A stretch of 64,000 nt of DNA from Prevotella sp. E9-3 (GCF_022024015.1 NZ_CP091786.1:496001-560000), one strand, 5' to 3'. Numbered from the stretch's first letter, positions 1 through 9,460 are shown. The notes: generated by a model from the sequence alone, not told the origin. A program made the numbers and translations.

Positions 1-1296
1 GCTGCCGAACTGTTCAGGGGAAAGATAGATATTGTGAATGATATTCGCTGGAGCACCATCTGCGTCAGTCTTGGCTTTATCCTGTTGGTGGGTATTATCT
101 CGGGCATCATGCCTTCGTTGCAGATAGCCCGTTTCCAACCCATCGACATCGTAAAAGGTAACTTTCGCTATCATTCCAAGATGGTGTTCAGCCGACTGTT
201 TATCATTGTGCAAAATGTGGTGACCATGTCGATGCTCACCTCGGCCCTTGTCATCTGGCTACAGTTGCACCACCTTATCAATGCGCCATTAGGGTTCAAT
301 GCAGAGAATCTTTACTATGTCAATGCGCCAGAGGGAAAGAGCCAGACGGTGAGAAACCAGTTGGAGAAAATGCCGTTTGTTGAGGCTATTGGCGAGTATA
401 GCGGCACTACTTTCTCCACCTACAGTAGCAGTATGCGCACCATTAATAATAGTGAAAAGATGGTTTCCCTCTATCTGACCGATATGGACTCGACGGCGCT
501 CAAACTCTATGGTCTGGAAATACTCAAAGACAATGGTCTGACAAATGATGGCTATTATCTGAATGAAGAGGCTATGCGCTGTTTTGAATTTGATGATGAC
601 AAGCGTGAGATGATTTGGGGCAAGGGAGAGACAAAACCCATCAACGGCATTATCAAAGACTTTCACCATATCAATGTGTTGGAACCTTATAAACCTTTTG
701 CTATCCGAATACAGGAGCATATAGAACGGTGCAACTTCCTCGTCAAGACCCGATCGACCTCTGGTCGCTTGCAAGGCATAAATGGTGACAAGCATGCTCT
801 GACAGCCTTCAGACAGATGCTGAAAGAAATGAATGTACCTGAGGAAGAATTGCAATGGTATGTCTCTTGTATCGAAGATAATATTGCCGAGACTTTCGAA
901 GATCAGCAGAACACGCTGAAGATTGTCTCGCTCTTCACCGTTATAGCCATCATTATTTCTGTGTTGGGGTATATCGGCATGTCGCTCTTCTTTATCCGTC
1001 AGCGACAGAAGGAGATAGCCATCCGTAAGGTGATGGGCTCTACCTCGCGCGAGGTGCTGTTGCTGATGCTGCGCACGTTCTCAATACCTCTACTTATATC
1101 GTTTGTCATCGCTGTGCCCATCTCGTGGTACATCATGCGCGACTGGCTCTCGAACTTCAGTTATCGCATCGCGCTCAGTCCCTGGATCTTCGCTGTAGCT
1201 GGGTTTATCTGCTTCATCATTTCCATGCTCACCGTCATCATCCAGAGCTGGCGCGCTGCTTCTGAGAATCCGATAAATAGTTTAAAGACTGAATGA
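1..1296 (+). CDS. MacB/FtsX-type ABC transporter permease, 5' end outside the window
   Basis: The frame is open from base 1, so the window begins inside the gene and holds only about the last 431 codons. Full-length relatives are about 780-800 residues. Visible parts in order: a membrane segment, a second one beginning the C-terminal half (SRLFIIVQNVVTMSM), an extracytoplasmic MacB_PCD-like region, then three C-terminal transmembrane helices of the FtsX domain. The cytoplasmic loop QKEIAIRKVMGSTSREV and the tail AASENPINSLKTE are hallmarks of this family. It is expected to form an inner-membrane mechanotransmission or efflux complex with an ATPase such as the one at 4525. The second permease at 1998 is a paralogue. 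The substrate cannot be deduced. GTG 34 is internal, not the real start. Confidence 0.9.
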   Translation, partial: AAELFRGKIDIVNDIRWSTICVSLGFILLVGIISGIMPSLQIARFQPIDIVKGNFRYHSKMVFSRLFIIVQNVVTMSMLTSALVIWLQLHHLINAPLGFNAENLYYVNAPEGKSQTVRNQLEKMPFVEAIGEYSGTTFSTYSSSMRTINNSEKMVSLYLTDMDSTALKLYGLEILKDNGLTNDGYYLNEEAMRCFEFDDDKREMIWGKGETKPINGIIKDFHHINVLEPYKPFAIRIQEHIERCNFLVKTRSTSGRLQGINGDKHALTAFRQMLKEMNVPEEELQWYVSCIEDNIAETFEDQQNTLKIVSLFTVIAIIISVLGYIGMSLFFIRQRQKEIAIRKVMGSTSREVLLLMLRTFSIPLLISFVIAVPISWYIMRDWLSNFSYRIALSPWIFAVAGFICFIISMLTVIIQSWRAASENPINSLKTE

Positions 1297-1374
1297 CAAA
1301 TGATGAAGTGTAAATAAATCATACGCAAAACTGTATAATATTTAGACATACCGCCTTAGGGAGGTGCAAAAAGC

Positions 1375-1405
1375 TTGGAGACACATCAGTAAAAGAGTAA
1401 ATTTG
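1375..1405 (+). promoter_or_regulatory. Bacteroidetes-type promoter for the secreted protein and permease
   Basis: TTGG (1375-1378), a 19-nt spacer and TAAATTTG (1398-1405) match the -33/-7 layout used by the primary Bacteroidetes sigma factor. The start codon at 1443 lies about 37 nt beyond the -7 box. Confidence 0.65.
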
Positions 1406-1442
1406 CATTGTCAAAACAATAATTCTTTAAAATTGTTCGATT

Positions 1443-1985
1443 ATGAAAAAGGTATTTATTTCAATTCTGATGTGTGTAGCCGCCATGAGCGTAAAGGCAC
1501 AAGTTCTCACCTCTGAAACAGTGAACAACGTTTATGAGGATGTTACTAATAAGACTGATGGCGATTTTGCCTACAATGCAGAATGGGCAGGAAAGGAAAT
1601 CACCACCATGTATATCTACAAAAAGAATAATAGAAAGGGCAATATGACACTGACACCGCATGCCAAATATGAGTATAGCTATACTGCCGACGGCATCATG
1701 AGCAGTAAGGTTATCTATCGCTGGATAGAGGGACAGAACAAATGGATCTGCACCGCTCGCTATGACTATCAGCTGGATAATGGCACTTACAGCACAGAAT
1801 ACAGTCGGTACAACCATGCCAACAATTGTTTTGACCAGCCAGTGGACAAGATGATATACACACTGATGTCAGACGATAGCGTCAACTATGTGAGTCACTA
1901 TCATCGCAACCAGCCTATGGCACGCTTCGAACTGGTCAGTGAGACAATTGTAACAGACATGCCCATGCTGTTTGTTGTGAAATAG
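1443..1985 (+). CDS. Small secreted protein, DUF3836-like
   Basis: 180 residues with a clear Sec signal peptide (MKKVFISILMCVAAMSVKAQ, cleavage after the AQ region) and no lipobox Cys. The mature part is rich in Tyr, Asn and charged residues and in beta-strand patterns, with repeated strand-turn units such as KYEYSYTADG and ARYDYQLDNG. This resembles the DUF3836 family of Prevotella/Bacteroides secreted proteins; the assignment is from memory of the family and is tentative. It has its own promoter and is followed 12 nt later by a permease gene, so the two are probably co-transcribed. No catalytic motif is visible, and its role in the export locus is unknown. Confidence 0.7.
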   Translation: MKKVFISILMCVAAMSVKAQVLTSETVNNVYEDVTNKTDGDFAYNAEWAGKEITTMYIYKKNNRKGNMTLTPHAKYEYSYTADGIMSSKVIYRWIEGQNKWICTARYDYQLDNGTYSTEYSRYNHANNCFDQPVDKMIYTLMSDDSVNYVSHYHRNQPMARFELVSETIVTDMPMLFVVK

Positions 1986-1997
1986 ACCAAATTAATC

Positions 1998-4367
1998 ATG
2001 ATGAATATTACTAAGACATTAAACAACCGTGGCCAGCACAACTGGATCAAGATTCTTTGTCTGGCTGTTGGTCTGGCCACGGGTATTGTATTAATAGGCA
2101 AGGCTGGTTTCGAACAGTCGTGGGATAGCTTCTTCCCATCGAGCGACCGCATCTTTATCGTTTACGAAGACGTGATTCGCGATGGCGAATACCAGCATTA
2201 CTCACAGACACCAGGTGCTGTGGCACCAGCCTTTAAACGCTATTGCCCGCAGGTGGAGGCGGCCACACGCTATACGTCTTTCGCCTGGGATATGCCCATC
2301 GTGACAGACGATGATAAGCGTGTGCGTACTAACTTCTTCCTCGTGGATAGCTGCTTCTTCGATGTGTTTCCTTTCCGTGTGCTGGCAGGCAATGCCAGGA
2401 TAATACTCAGCAAGGAGAATAGCTGCATGATTCCCTTCTCACTGGCAGAAAAACTGGCAGGTAGCACCAATCCCCTCGAAATAGTGGGCAAACAAGTGTT
2501 CTATAATAAACGTGGCGGTTTGGCATTTACTGTTGGAGGGGTGTATGAGGATATTCCTTTAAACTCCCGTTTACATGGCATACAGGTGATGGTGTCTATG
2601 CCTACCATTACTCAGATAACATGGGACGGACGTGAGAACTGGTTGGGCAACGACCGCTATTTCGGGTACGTACGCTTGGCTGAAGATATTACTCCTGACG
2701 ACCTGAAACCTCAGATAGAGAAGATGAAAAAGGAAAACCTGCCTCAGGAAGAGCTGAAGAAGGCTGGCGTAGATATTGGTTTCTCTGTTGGTCCTTTGAG
2801 CGAGCATCATACGAATGATGATGCCACTCGCCGCATGACGTGGATTCTCTCTATTCTGGCAGCTGTGCTTATAGGCTGTGCTGTGATGAACTACCTGCTG
2901 TTGGTGATTGGCGGTGTAAGCCGCCGGGCTCGCGAGATGGCTGTGCATAAGTGCTATGGTGCTGAGGACCGCCATATCTATCTGAAGGTGATTGCTGAAA
3001 GTCTTGGTCATCTGTTGCTGGCGCTGGCATTTGCTGTTTTGCTGCTGGTGGCGTTTAAAGACACCATCGAAGAGTTGGTTGGTGCTCCACTCCTGGTATT
3101 ATTACAGCTGGATAACAATGTGCTCATGATTTCGTTCACTTGCCTGATGGTGCTGGTAGTTACAGGGTTGGTACCTGGTTGGATCTACACCCATATCCCT
3201 GTGACGGCTGCCTTCAAGAACTACAGCCACACGCATCGCTTGTGGAAACTCTTGCTGCTGGGCTTGCAGTTCGCATCGGCCACCTTCCTCATCGTACTTC
3301 TGATGGTGGTAGGCCGACAGTATAAACTGATGGTGAACGATAATCCTGGCTATGATTATACCAATTTAGGAATGGTCGATATAGACGGTGTTTCGAAAGA
3401 GCAGCGCCAGCTGGCTTATGATGAGTTGAGCAAGCTGTCGTCGGTGGAAAGTATCACGATGTCGTATGTTAATCTGACCCAATATCAGAGTGGTGACAAT
3501 ATTTACCTGCCAGGTGACGACCGTGAGTATATGAATATCTCTGATTGGTACTATGTGGGTGATCACTTCTTCGATGTGATGCGCATTCCAGTCATTGCTG
3601 GTCGCACCTTTACAGAGCAAACCGACACGCTGCGCGAGGTGATGGTGAGTCGAAAGTTCGAAGAGAAGATGAAGCAATTGGCAGGCTGGGATCAGGCCGT
3701 CGGCAAGCAGATTATCTGCACCTCGTTCGATGGTCCTCACACCATTGTGGGTGTGTTTGAGAATGTTCGTGTGGGTAGCATTTCTGATCAAGACACGCGC
3801 CCTAGTGTGTGCTTCTATAGTCGTCATCCTAATCAGATGCACCATTTCACTATACGTTTCCGCTCGATGAACGGACTTGAGGCTGCTAATAAGAAACTCA
3901 GGGAGATTGTGACTGATAATCCCGACATAGAAATCGTGCCTTATAACCAGATGATTACCTCCCTTTATACCGATGCCCATCGTTTCCGTAGTACTGTGAT
4001 GATTGGCGGCTTTGTGGCACTGGTCATTGCGCTGATCGGACTGATTGGCTACTTGACAGGTGAGATGGTCCGCAGACAGAAAGAGATCGCTATCCGAAAA
4101 GTGAACGGCGCCACTATCATTGATGTGCTGCAGCTGTTTATCCGCGATGTACTGCGCCTTGCACTGCCTGCAGTGGTTGTCGGTGTTGTCGGAGGCTGGC
4201 ATGTATCGCGCCTGTGGCTGGAGCAGTTCAGTGAGAAGACTGAGCTGTCGCCGGTACTCTTTAGCCTCTGTGCCTTGGCAGTAGTGGTGGTTATCCTCTC
4301 GGTGGTTAGCCTGGGCTGCTATCGCGTGGCCAGCAGCAATCCTGTTGATTATCTAAAGAATGAATAA
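1998..4367 (+). CDS. MacB/FtsX-type ABC transporter permease
   Basis: 789 residues, a complete member of the double-FtsX permease family. An N-terminal membrane segment (about 15-35) is followed by an extracytoplasmic MacB_PCD domain (about 50-270), a first FtsX block (about 285-400, loop SRRAREMAVHKCYGAE), a second membrane anchor (LWKLLLLGLQFASATF), a second extracytoplasmic domain and a C-terminal FtsX block. The loop QKEIAIRKVNGATIIDV and the tail ASSNPVDYLKNE match the partial permease at the window start. ATGs at 1998 and 2001 are both possible starts. The partner ATPase is encoded at 4525 after a repeat-containing gap. Such loci often export or extract envelope components, but the substrate is not predictable. 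Confidence 0.92.
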   Translation: MMNITKTLNNRGQHNWIKILCLAVGLATGIVLIGKAGFEQSWDSFFPSSDRIFIVYEDVIRDGEYQHYSQTPGAVAPAFKRYCPQVEAATRYTSFAWDMPIVTDDDKRVRTNFFLVDSCFFDVFPFRVLAGNARIILSKENSCMIPFSLAEKLAGSTNPLEIVGKQVFYNKRGGLAFTVGGVYEDIPLNSRLHGIQVMVSMPTITQITWDGRENWLGNDRYFGYVRLAEDITPDDLKPQIEKMKKENLPQEELKKAGVDIGFSVGPLSEHHTNDDATRRMTWILSILAAVLIGCAVMNYLLLVIGGVSRRAREMAVHKCYGAEDRHIYLKVIAESLGHLLLALAFAVLLLVAFKDTIEELVGAPLLVLLQLDNNVLMISFTCLMVLVVTGLVPGWIYTHIPVTAAFKNYSHTHRLWKLLLLGLQFASATFLIVLLMVVGRQYKLMVNDNPGYDYTNLGMVDIDGVSKEQRQLAYDELSKLSSVESITMSYVNLTQYQSGDNIYLPGDDREYMNISDWYYVGDHFFDVMRIPVIAGRTFTEQTDTLREVMVSRKFEEKMKQLAGWDQAVGKQIICTSFDGPHTIVGVFENVRVGSISDQDTRPSVCFYSRHPNQMHHFTIRFRSMNGLEAANKKLREIVTDNPDIEIVPYNQMITSLYTDAHRFRSTVMIGGFVALVIALIGLIGYLTGEMVRRQKEIAIRKVNGATIIDVLQLFIRDVLRLALPAVVVGVVGGWHVSRLWLEQFSEKTELSPVLFSLCALAVVVVILSVVSLGCYRVASSNPVDYLKNE

Positions 4368-4369
4368 AA

Positions 4370-4515
4370 GACCCTCCCCTTGCCCCTCCCTAGAGGGCGG
4401 GGGAATGGTCAGCTTGCTAAACAGAACAATAATATAAACAATAAAAGAATGACCCTATAAGCCTACCAGCATAACTATTCACTCCCCTCCATTCAGGGAG
4501 GGGCTGGGGGTGGGT
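4370..4515 (+). repeat. REP-like imperfect palindrome of C-rich and G-rich arms
   Basis: The arm at 4370-4391 (CCCTCCCC and CCCCTCCCT runs) is the reverse complement of 4494-4515 except at three positions. Each end also contains its own small hairpin. It fills the gap between permease and ATPase and resembles dispersed intergenic elements of Prevotella genomes. No ORF is present. Confidence 0.6.
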
Positions 4516-4524
4516 CCCTTGCTT

Positions 4525-5187
4525 ATGATTAAACTTGAAAACATTCAGAAGGTGTTCCGTACTGAAGAGGTGGAGACCGTTGCATTGGGCGGTGTATCGC
4601 TCGAAGTGAAGAAAGGTGAGTTCGTGGCCATCATGGGTCCCTCGGGCTGTGGTAAGTCAACGCTGCTCAATATCTTAGGATTGCTCGACAATCCTACCAG
4701 TGGCACCTACCAGTTGGATGGTCAGGAAGTGGGACAACTGAAGGAAAGCCAGCGCACCAAAGTGCGTAAGGGGCAGATAGGCTTTGTGTTCCAGAGTTTC
4801 AACCTGATTGATGAATTGAATGTGGAGGAGAATGTGGAGTTGCCTTTGACCTATCTGGGCGTGCCCAAGAAAGAGCGTAAGGCGAGGGTAGAGGAGGTGC
4901 TGCGCCGCATGGCGATTTCGCATCGTGCCCACCACTTCCCCCAGCAGCTTTCGGGAGGTCAGCAGCAGCGTGTGGCCATTGCCCGTGCGGTGGTGATGAA
5001 CCCCAAGCTGATTCTAGCCGACGAGCCCACTGGAAACCTTGACTCTAAGAACGGACTGGAGGTGATGCAGCTGCTTACCCAACTGAACCAGGAAGGGACA
5101 ACCATTGTGATGGTAACCCACTCGGAACGCGATGCCGGATATGCACAAAGAATCGTTAATTTGTTTGACGGACAAGTGGTTGTGTAG
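4525..5187 (+). CDS. ABC transporter ATP-binding protein (LolD/MacB type)
   Basis: 220 residues from ATG 4525; a GTG 15 nt upstream would add a tail unlike the family. Walker A is GPSGCGKST (38-46), the Q-loop lies in FVFQSFNLI, the signature is LSGGQQQRVAIARA, Walker B is LILADEP, and the H-loop is in VMVTHS. Length and spacing fit the LolD/MacB class that works with FtsX-fold permeases, so it probably energises the two adjacent permeases. Start selection is supported by the canonical opening MIKLENIQKVF. The gene lies 157 nt after the second permease across a palindromic repeat, which may modulate read-through. A hairpin follows the stop codon. Confidence 0.95.
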   Translation: MIKLENIQKVFRTEEVETVALGGVSLEVKKGEFVAIMGPSGCGKSTLLNILGLLDNPTSGTYQLDGQEVGQLKESQRTKVRKGQIGFVFQSFNLIDELNVEENVELPLTYLGVPKKERKARVEEVLRRMAISHRAHHFPQQLSGGQQQRVAIARAVVMNPKLILADEPTGNLDSKNGLEVMQLLTQLNQEGTTIVMVTHSERDAGYAQRIVNLFDGQVVV

Positions 5188-5218
5188 AAAAAAATAGTTG
5201 AATTTCGTTTAACAAATA

Positions 5219-5250
5219 CTAAATGGCTGAACTTCGGTTTGGCCATTTAG
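5219..5250 (+). promoter_or_regulatory. 9-bp inverted repeat overlapping the fimbrial promoter
   Basis: CTAAATGGC (5219-5227) and GCCATTTAG (5242-5250) are perfect inverted repeats. The right arm begins inside the -33 box at 5239-5242, so this could be an operator; it could also serve as a weak terminator for the ATPase gene, but no T-run follows. Confidence 0.5.
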
Positions 5251-5269
5251 TGTAAAAAATATACCTTTG
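5239..5269 (+). promoter_or_regulatory. Promoter of the fimbrial operon
   Basis: TTGG (5239-5242), a 19-nt spacer and TACCTTTG (5262-5269), an excellent Bacteroidetes promoter. It rules out the upstream TTG 5267 as a start and supports ATG 5306. Confidence 0.75.
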
Positions 5270-5305
5270 TACCCACTAAACTTAATCAACAGACTTACGG
5301 GTACA

Positions 5306-6697
5306 ATGATCTTAACCAGACGTGCAATCCTTTTTTTCTTGCTGATGATGGTGTTTGTGCAGTTAAATGCTCAGATGCCTGATGGAAAATATTATCATCA
5401 GTTAGAAGAGTTCCCGTTTGTTTTTGTTACTGAAGATTCTATCTCATCTTTTGAAATTTCCGATTCTCTTTTTGATGCTTCGGCAAAAGGAATACGCTTT
5501 AAAGTGAACCGTACGGAGTTACTGTCTGACGATCCTTTCATTCCTTTGTATAAAGAAAAATTCGTTCCTTGGCTGAAAAATCAGAATCTGAAACTCCGCC
5601 AGGTGTATGTGAAAGGTGCTGCTTCGCCAGAAGGCCCGTACGACAATAACGTTCGATTGAGTCGTGAACGAACAAAGCGGCTGATTGATTTCCTGATTAC
5701 TGAATCAGGGCAGACAATGGATAGTCAACAGCCTGTTGAAGCCAAGAGTATCACTGAGGACTACGGTCTGTTGGTGAAGAGAATGAAAGAGGCTAATGAT
5801 CCTGACTATGACAGAGTGAACGAGGTTTGGCTGTCGTGCAATGGTGATGAGGCCTGTTGCAAGAAAAGGTTGATGGCGTTGGATCAGGGACGGTTGTGGC
5901 AGCGACTCCTGCAGGAGTATTACCCGGCACTCCGTCAGGCAAGGGTGGTCCTATGGTACACATTCTCTGTTCCACAGGCAGTTACTCCAGAGCCTGTTGA
6001 CTCAGTCGTAATTGTAGGGGTTCCCGACTCTGTGTCTGTTACACCAGTAGTTACACAATATGAACGCCGGCATCTGATTGCCGCACGAACAAATCTTGTT
6101 CACGACCTGCTTTATGTACCGCAGTTTGGTTTTGCTTATGGCGGAAATATTCAATTGGAGTATTATCCGTTGCGAGGCCATTACACCTTGAATGCAGGCT
6201 TTACCTTTACCAACCATCGTCATTGGAGCGATAATAAGTTCTTCCAGTTGCGTGATGCGCAATTGGAAGTTCGTCGTTATTTCAAGGGTGGCGGTTCGTT
6301 CATCGGACCATATCTGGGTCTGTATGCCGAAGGAACCAAATACGGTATCGGTTTCAGTAAGTCGAAGGGCTGGGAAGGCGAAGGCGGTGGAGGTGGCCTC
6401 AGTGTAGGATATACCTGTGCACTGAATAGTAAGGGTAGCCTTCGATTGGAGTTAAGTGCCAGTCTGGGCTTGTTCTACACCCGTTACGATCCTTATGTGT
6501 ATGGTAATCCGCTTTCAGGGTCGGAAGACGGTCTTTACTATTATGATTATTACGGTAATACTAGTGATTTCAAGGAACGTAATCACCAGTTTACATGGCT
6601 TGGCCCTACCAATGCAGGTATTCATATCACCTACGATATCGTTTACAGAAAGAAAAAGCCTGTGAATGCTCAGCAGCAGAAAGGAGGTGAGCGATGA
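5306..6697 (+). CDS. DUF3575 outer-membrane protein with OmpA-like N-terminal domain
   Basis: 463 residues from ATG 5306 with the signal peptide MILTRRAILFFLLMMVFVQL ending at NAQ. The N-terminal half contains an OmpA-like motif (VKGAASPEGPYDNNVRLSRE followed by RTKRLIDFL), expected to touch peptidoglycan. The C-terminal half (about 255-455) is a run of amphipathic strands with aromatic girdles (LEYYPLRGHYTLNAGF, PYLGLYAEGTKYGIGF) typical of a DUF3575 beta-barrel. Genes of this family commonly open FimA/Mfa1-type operons in Bacteroidales. Its stop overlaps the next ATG by 4 nt, so translation is probably coupled. It probably acts as an outer-membrane platform for fimbrial subunits; that role is inferred from context. 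Confidence 0.85.
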   Translation: MILTRRAILFFLLMMVFVQLNAQMPDGKYYHQLEEFPFVFVTEDSISSFEISDSLFDASAKGIRFKVNRTELLSDDPFIPLYKEKFVPWLKNQNLKLRQVYVKGAASPEGPYDNNVRLSRERTKRLIDFLITESGQTMDSQQPVEAKSITEDYGLLVKRMKEANDPDYDRVNEVWLSCNGDEACCKKRLMALDQGRLWQRLLQEYYPALRQARVVLWYTFSVPQAVTPEPVDSVVIVGVPDSVSVTPVVTQYERRHLIAARTNLVHDLLYVPQFGFAYGGNIQLEYYPLRGHYTLNAGFTFTNHRHWSDNKFFQLRDAQLEVRRYFKGGGSFIGPYLGLYAEGTKYGIGFSKSKGWEGEGGGGGLSVGYTCALNSKGSLRLELSASLGLFYTRYDPYVYGNPLSGSEDGLYYYDYYGNTSDFKERNHQFTWLGPTNAGIHITYDIVYRKKKPVNAQQQKGGER

Positions 6698-7872
6698 ATC
6701 GTTTACACCATATTATATATATAGTCATCGTGGCCTGTCTTTCTATTCAGATGGAGTCGTGCATAGAACCTCCCTTGCATCTGGCCGGTCAGGAAATGGA
6801 AATTGAGATTCCTGCCGTTGAGACAGAACTGAGTGTGGTATGGGATGTTACCGCTGACTGGGCTACCGACTGGTATTATGGTTGGGACGAGAAAGACGAC
6901 TCTATTTGGGGACGTATTGGCTACAGTCATCCGCGCAGTTATCAGGTAAGAAGATACTATACCGGTGATGATCCTTCGGCACCTCACACCATGGTAGATG
7001 CTTTCTCTATCCGCAGCACCAGTTTCCGCCGTTTCTTCTCCTTCGGTTACTATGATATTCAGATTTGGAGTGATGTAGATTCAAAGGACGGTACTCAGGT
7101 GCTGGTAATCAATGAGAAACTGGACTCAGTGACCGCAACTACAACAGGAACACGTGGCATGTCGCGTTCGGTAAGCCGACTCGTAGGTTCGAAGGAAACA
7201 GAAGATACTACCTCAATTATCGGTCTTAGAAACCAGCCGGAGATTTTCTACGCCGCTTATCCGGAGGATATTTATATCTCGCATGATTTGAGCGATTATC
7301 AGTACGACCCTGTGGAGCACCTTTATATCAAAAAGATAGAAACCGAGTTGCGCCCATTGGTGTATATCTATCTGGTACAGATTGTGTTGCTCAACAATGA
7401 CGGCCGTATTAAGGGTATCAACGGAAATGCCGCCATATCAGCCATGGCCAGTGGAACGAACGTGAATACCGGACATACCAATAATCAGCCCACAGTGATT
7501 TATTTCAACACCCGACTGAAACGTGATATGGTGGCAAAAGGAATGCCCTGTGATATTATTGGTGGAAAACTAACCACTTTCGGTCTCTGCGATATGGAGG
7601 CATACACACGTCAGGGTAGTATCTATCAGGGATCACGATCAGCACTGCACAATTATCTGTTCTTCGACCTCATATTCAGTAATGATGGGGTGAAGACCTA
7701 CTCTATAGACGTTACCGACCAGTGTCAGCGACAGGCTCACGGAGGTGTACTCACAGTTTTTTTGGACTGTTCGCAGCTGGAGCCGCCATCGGATTCCGAA
7801 AACGGGACAGGCAGTTTGTTTGTGCCTACTGTTGAAGACTACGAGGACGTGTTCTGGGATATAGAACTATAG
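6694..7872 (+). CDS. DUF5119-like lipoprotein of the fimbrial operon
   Basis: 392 residues. The signal peptide ends at the lipobox MESC (Cys23), followed by IEPPLHL, a start I associate with DUF5119 proteins of Bacteroides/Prevotella. The mature part is all-beta in pattern with WDV, WYYGWDEKDD and YDIQIWSD segments and resembles the Mfa2/FimB anchor subunits. It overlaps the DUF3575 gene by 4 nt and lies just before the fimbrillin array, consistent with an anchoring or length-controlling subunit. Unlike the twelve downstream subunits it has no obvious TRA-type maturation site near residue 50; TTGTRGMSRSV around residues 148-158 is the closest. Anchor function is inferred. Confidence 0.75.
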   Translation: MNRLHHIIYIVIVACLSIQMESCIEPPLHLAGQEMEIEIPAVETELSVVWDVTADWATDWYYGWDEKDDSIWGRIGYSHPRSYQVRRYYTGDDPSAPHTMVDAFSIRSTSFRRFFSFGYYDIQIWSDVDSKDGTQVLVINEKLDSVTATTTGTRGMSRSVSRLVGSKETEDTTSIIGLRNQPEIFYAAYPEDIYISHDLSDYQYDPVEHLYIKKIETELRPLVYIYLVQIVLLNNDGRIKGINGNAAISAMASGTNVNTGHTNNQPTVIYFNTRLKRDMVAKGMPCDIIGGKLTTFGLCDMEAYTRQGSIYQGSRSALHNYLFFDLIFSNDGVKTYSIDVTDQCQRQAHGGVLTVFLDCSQLEPPSDSENGTGSLFVPTVEDYEDVFWDIEL

Positions 7873-7939
7873 TCGCGGAAAGGAGACCATAACCCAATAA
7901 GAAGAGAGAAAAATCAATCATTTTTTATATCAACCCATT

Positions 7940-9421
7940 ATGAAAACAAATTATTTGTTAGCAGTAGCTGTTGCAACAGTGTTGGGCAGCTGTAGTAGTG
8001 ATGAACTGGTCAATGAGTCGGCCGCAAGTAAGTCTGACAAGGCCCCCATTGGCTTTAGCGTAGAGAAACAGAATATTACGCGCGCTACGAATCTTGAGAC
8101 TGTAAACCACTTTAACTTCGGTGCATGGGCATGGAAAGTCAACGGAAAGAACAGCCTTGCTGATGCCGAAGTGATGAACAACTATCTGGTAGGTTACTCA
8201 GATGAAACCAACAAGAAGGGTTATGATCACAACGGCGCCACCACATGGGCTGGCACCGCTGGAACACTTATCGACCACACCTCTCCTTGGTTCTATGAAG
8301 GATTGGGTACAGCAGAGTACACAAGTCCTGCTTATGGCTATGCTGCAACGGCAACTGACTACATGTCAAACAATGCCAATCAGTATCTTCGTTACTGGGA
8401 CTTGGCTTATGCTAACACCAACTTCTATTGCTATGCTCCTTACGTGAAGAACGCTGGAGATGACAAGAAGGTTACCTTCAATCACACTACTGGTGAGATG
8501 ACTTTCGCTGCCAACACCATCCGTGATGGCTATGACGAGACCCTAAATTCTGCTTATGCAGCATTCGACCGCTCACTCTCTGAGTTTATGTATGCTGGTG
8601 TACAGGCAACAAATGCTGATCGCGAGGACGTTGTGGTTCCTTTCAAGCACATGGGTGCTCAGCTCTTTATCCGCTTCTATGAGGATATTCCTGGCTATAG
8701 GGTTGAGTTGATTGACCTGGGCGAAGATAATGGCAAGATGGCTTCTTCTGCTACTGGTGATTTGACAAAGGGTATTCAGGTAACACCTGCTAAGATTAAT
8801 GGTACCAGCTATGAATTGGCTGAGTATAACACTACACAGGGAGCTACCGTTACATTCGATGCAAATGCAAATGCCACTTACACTCCATCATGGACTGGTA
8901 GCACAACAGCTAAGACCAACTTGATGTTCCAGATTCCTACTGAAGGTAAGACTACTTCAGCTGACGCTCCTGCAAATCTGGCTAATTACAATGGTCATAA
9001 GGTGATTAAGGAGGTTGTAACTACTGGTACTCAGGAGTATAGCTATTCTCCCACCATCTACTATGCAGTAGCCCAGCCTACTACAAGTGAGACTGGTCTG
9101 ACCTTCCACGTGTCTTACCGCATCATTGCTGAGGACAACCAGGAGGTAATCACCGTTCACAATGCTACCGTACACGTTCCCTACAAGGATGCCTCTGACA
9201 AGTTTATCACTGTATGGCAGCCCAACGTGAAATATACCTATTCGTTCAAGATTACCAAGAACTCAACTGGTGATACTAATCCCGATGAGGAGATTAATCC
9301 TGTAGATCCTGAAGTGAGCACTAAGAAAGCACTGTATCCCATCGTCTTTGATGGCGCTACTATCGAGGATTACACTGAAGTGGAAAGCAATCCCACTGTT
9401 ACAGACGGTACACAATACTAA
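7940..9421 (+). CDS. Fimbrillin family lipoprotein, probable major subunit (F1)
   Basis: 493 residues; lipobox LGSC with Cys18, then a polar linker and the maturation site ITRAT (Arg48). In FimA/Mfa1-type pili an Arg-specific protease cuts at such sites and frees a groove filled by the donor strand of the next subunit. The remainder is a two-lobed beta-sandwich pattern ending in VKYTYSFKITKNSTGD and a C-terminal strand. It is the first fimbrillin of the operon and the only one followed by a strong GC-rich hairpin. That hairpin would let it be made in excess over downstream subunits, so I infer it is the shaft subunit. Codon choice looks uniform with its neighbours. Confidence 0.85.
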   Translation: MKTNYLLAVAVATVLGSCSSDELVNESAASKSDKAPIGFSVEKQNITRATNLETVNHFNFGAWAWKVNGKNSLADAEVMNNYLVGYSDETNKKGYDHNGATTWAGTAGTLIDHTSPWFYEGLGTAEYTSPAYGYAATATDYMSNNANQYLRYWDLAYANTNFYCYAPYVKNAGDDKKVTFNHTTGEMTFAANTIRDGYDETLNSAYAAFDRSLSEFMYAGVQATNADREDVVVPFKHMGAQLFIRFYEDIPGYRVELIDLGEDNGKMASSATGDLTKGIQVTPAKINGTSYELAEYNTTQGATVTFDANANATYTPSWTGSTTAKTNLMFQIPTEGKTTSADAPANLANYNGHKVIKEVVTTGTQEYSYSPTIYYAVAQPTTSETGLTFHVSYRIIAEDNQEVITVHNATVHVPYKDASDKFITVWQPNVKYTYSFKITKNSTGDTNPDEEINPVDPEVSTKKALYPIVFDGATIEDYTEVESNPTVTDGTQY

Positions 9422-9435
9422 TAAACCATAATTAT

Positions 9436-9460
9436 TCTCCGGGGCCTCGTGCCCCGGAGA
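9436..9460 (+). terminator. Intra-operon GC-rich hairpin (attenuator or partial terminator)
   Basis: TCTCCGGGGC (9436-9445) and GCCCCGGAGA (9451-9460) form a perfect 10-bp stem with a CTCGT loop. No long T-run follows, so it probably causes partial termination or protects the upstream mRNA 3' end instead of ending the operon. It sits between the first and second fimbrillin genes. Confidence 0.75.
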
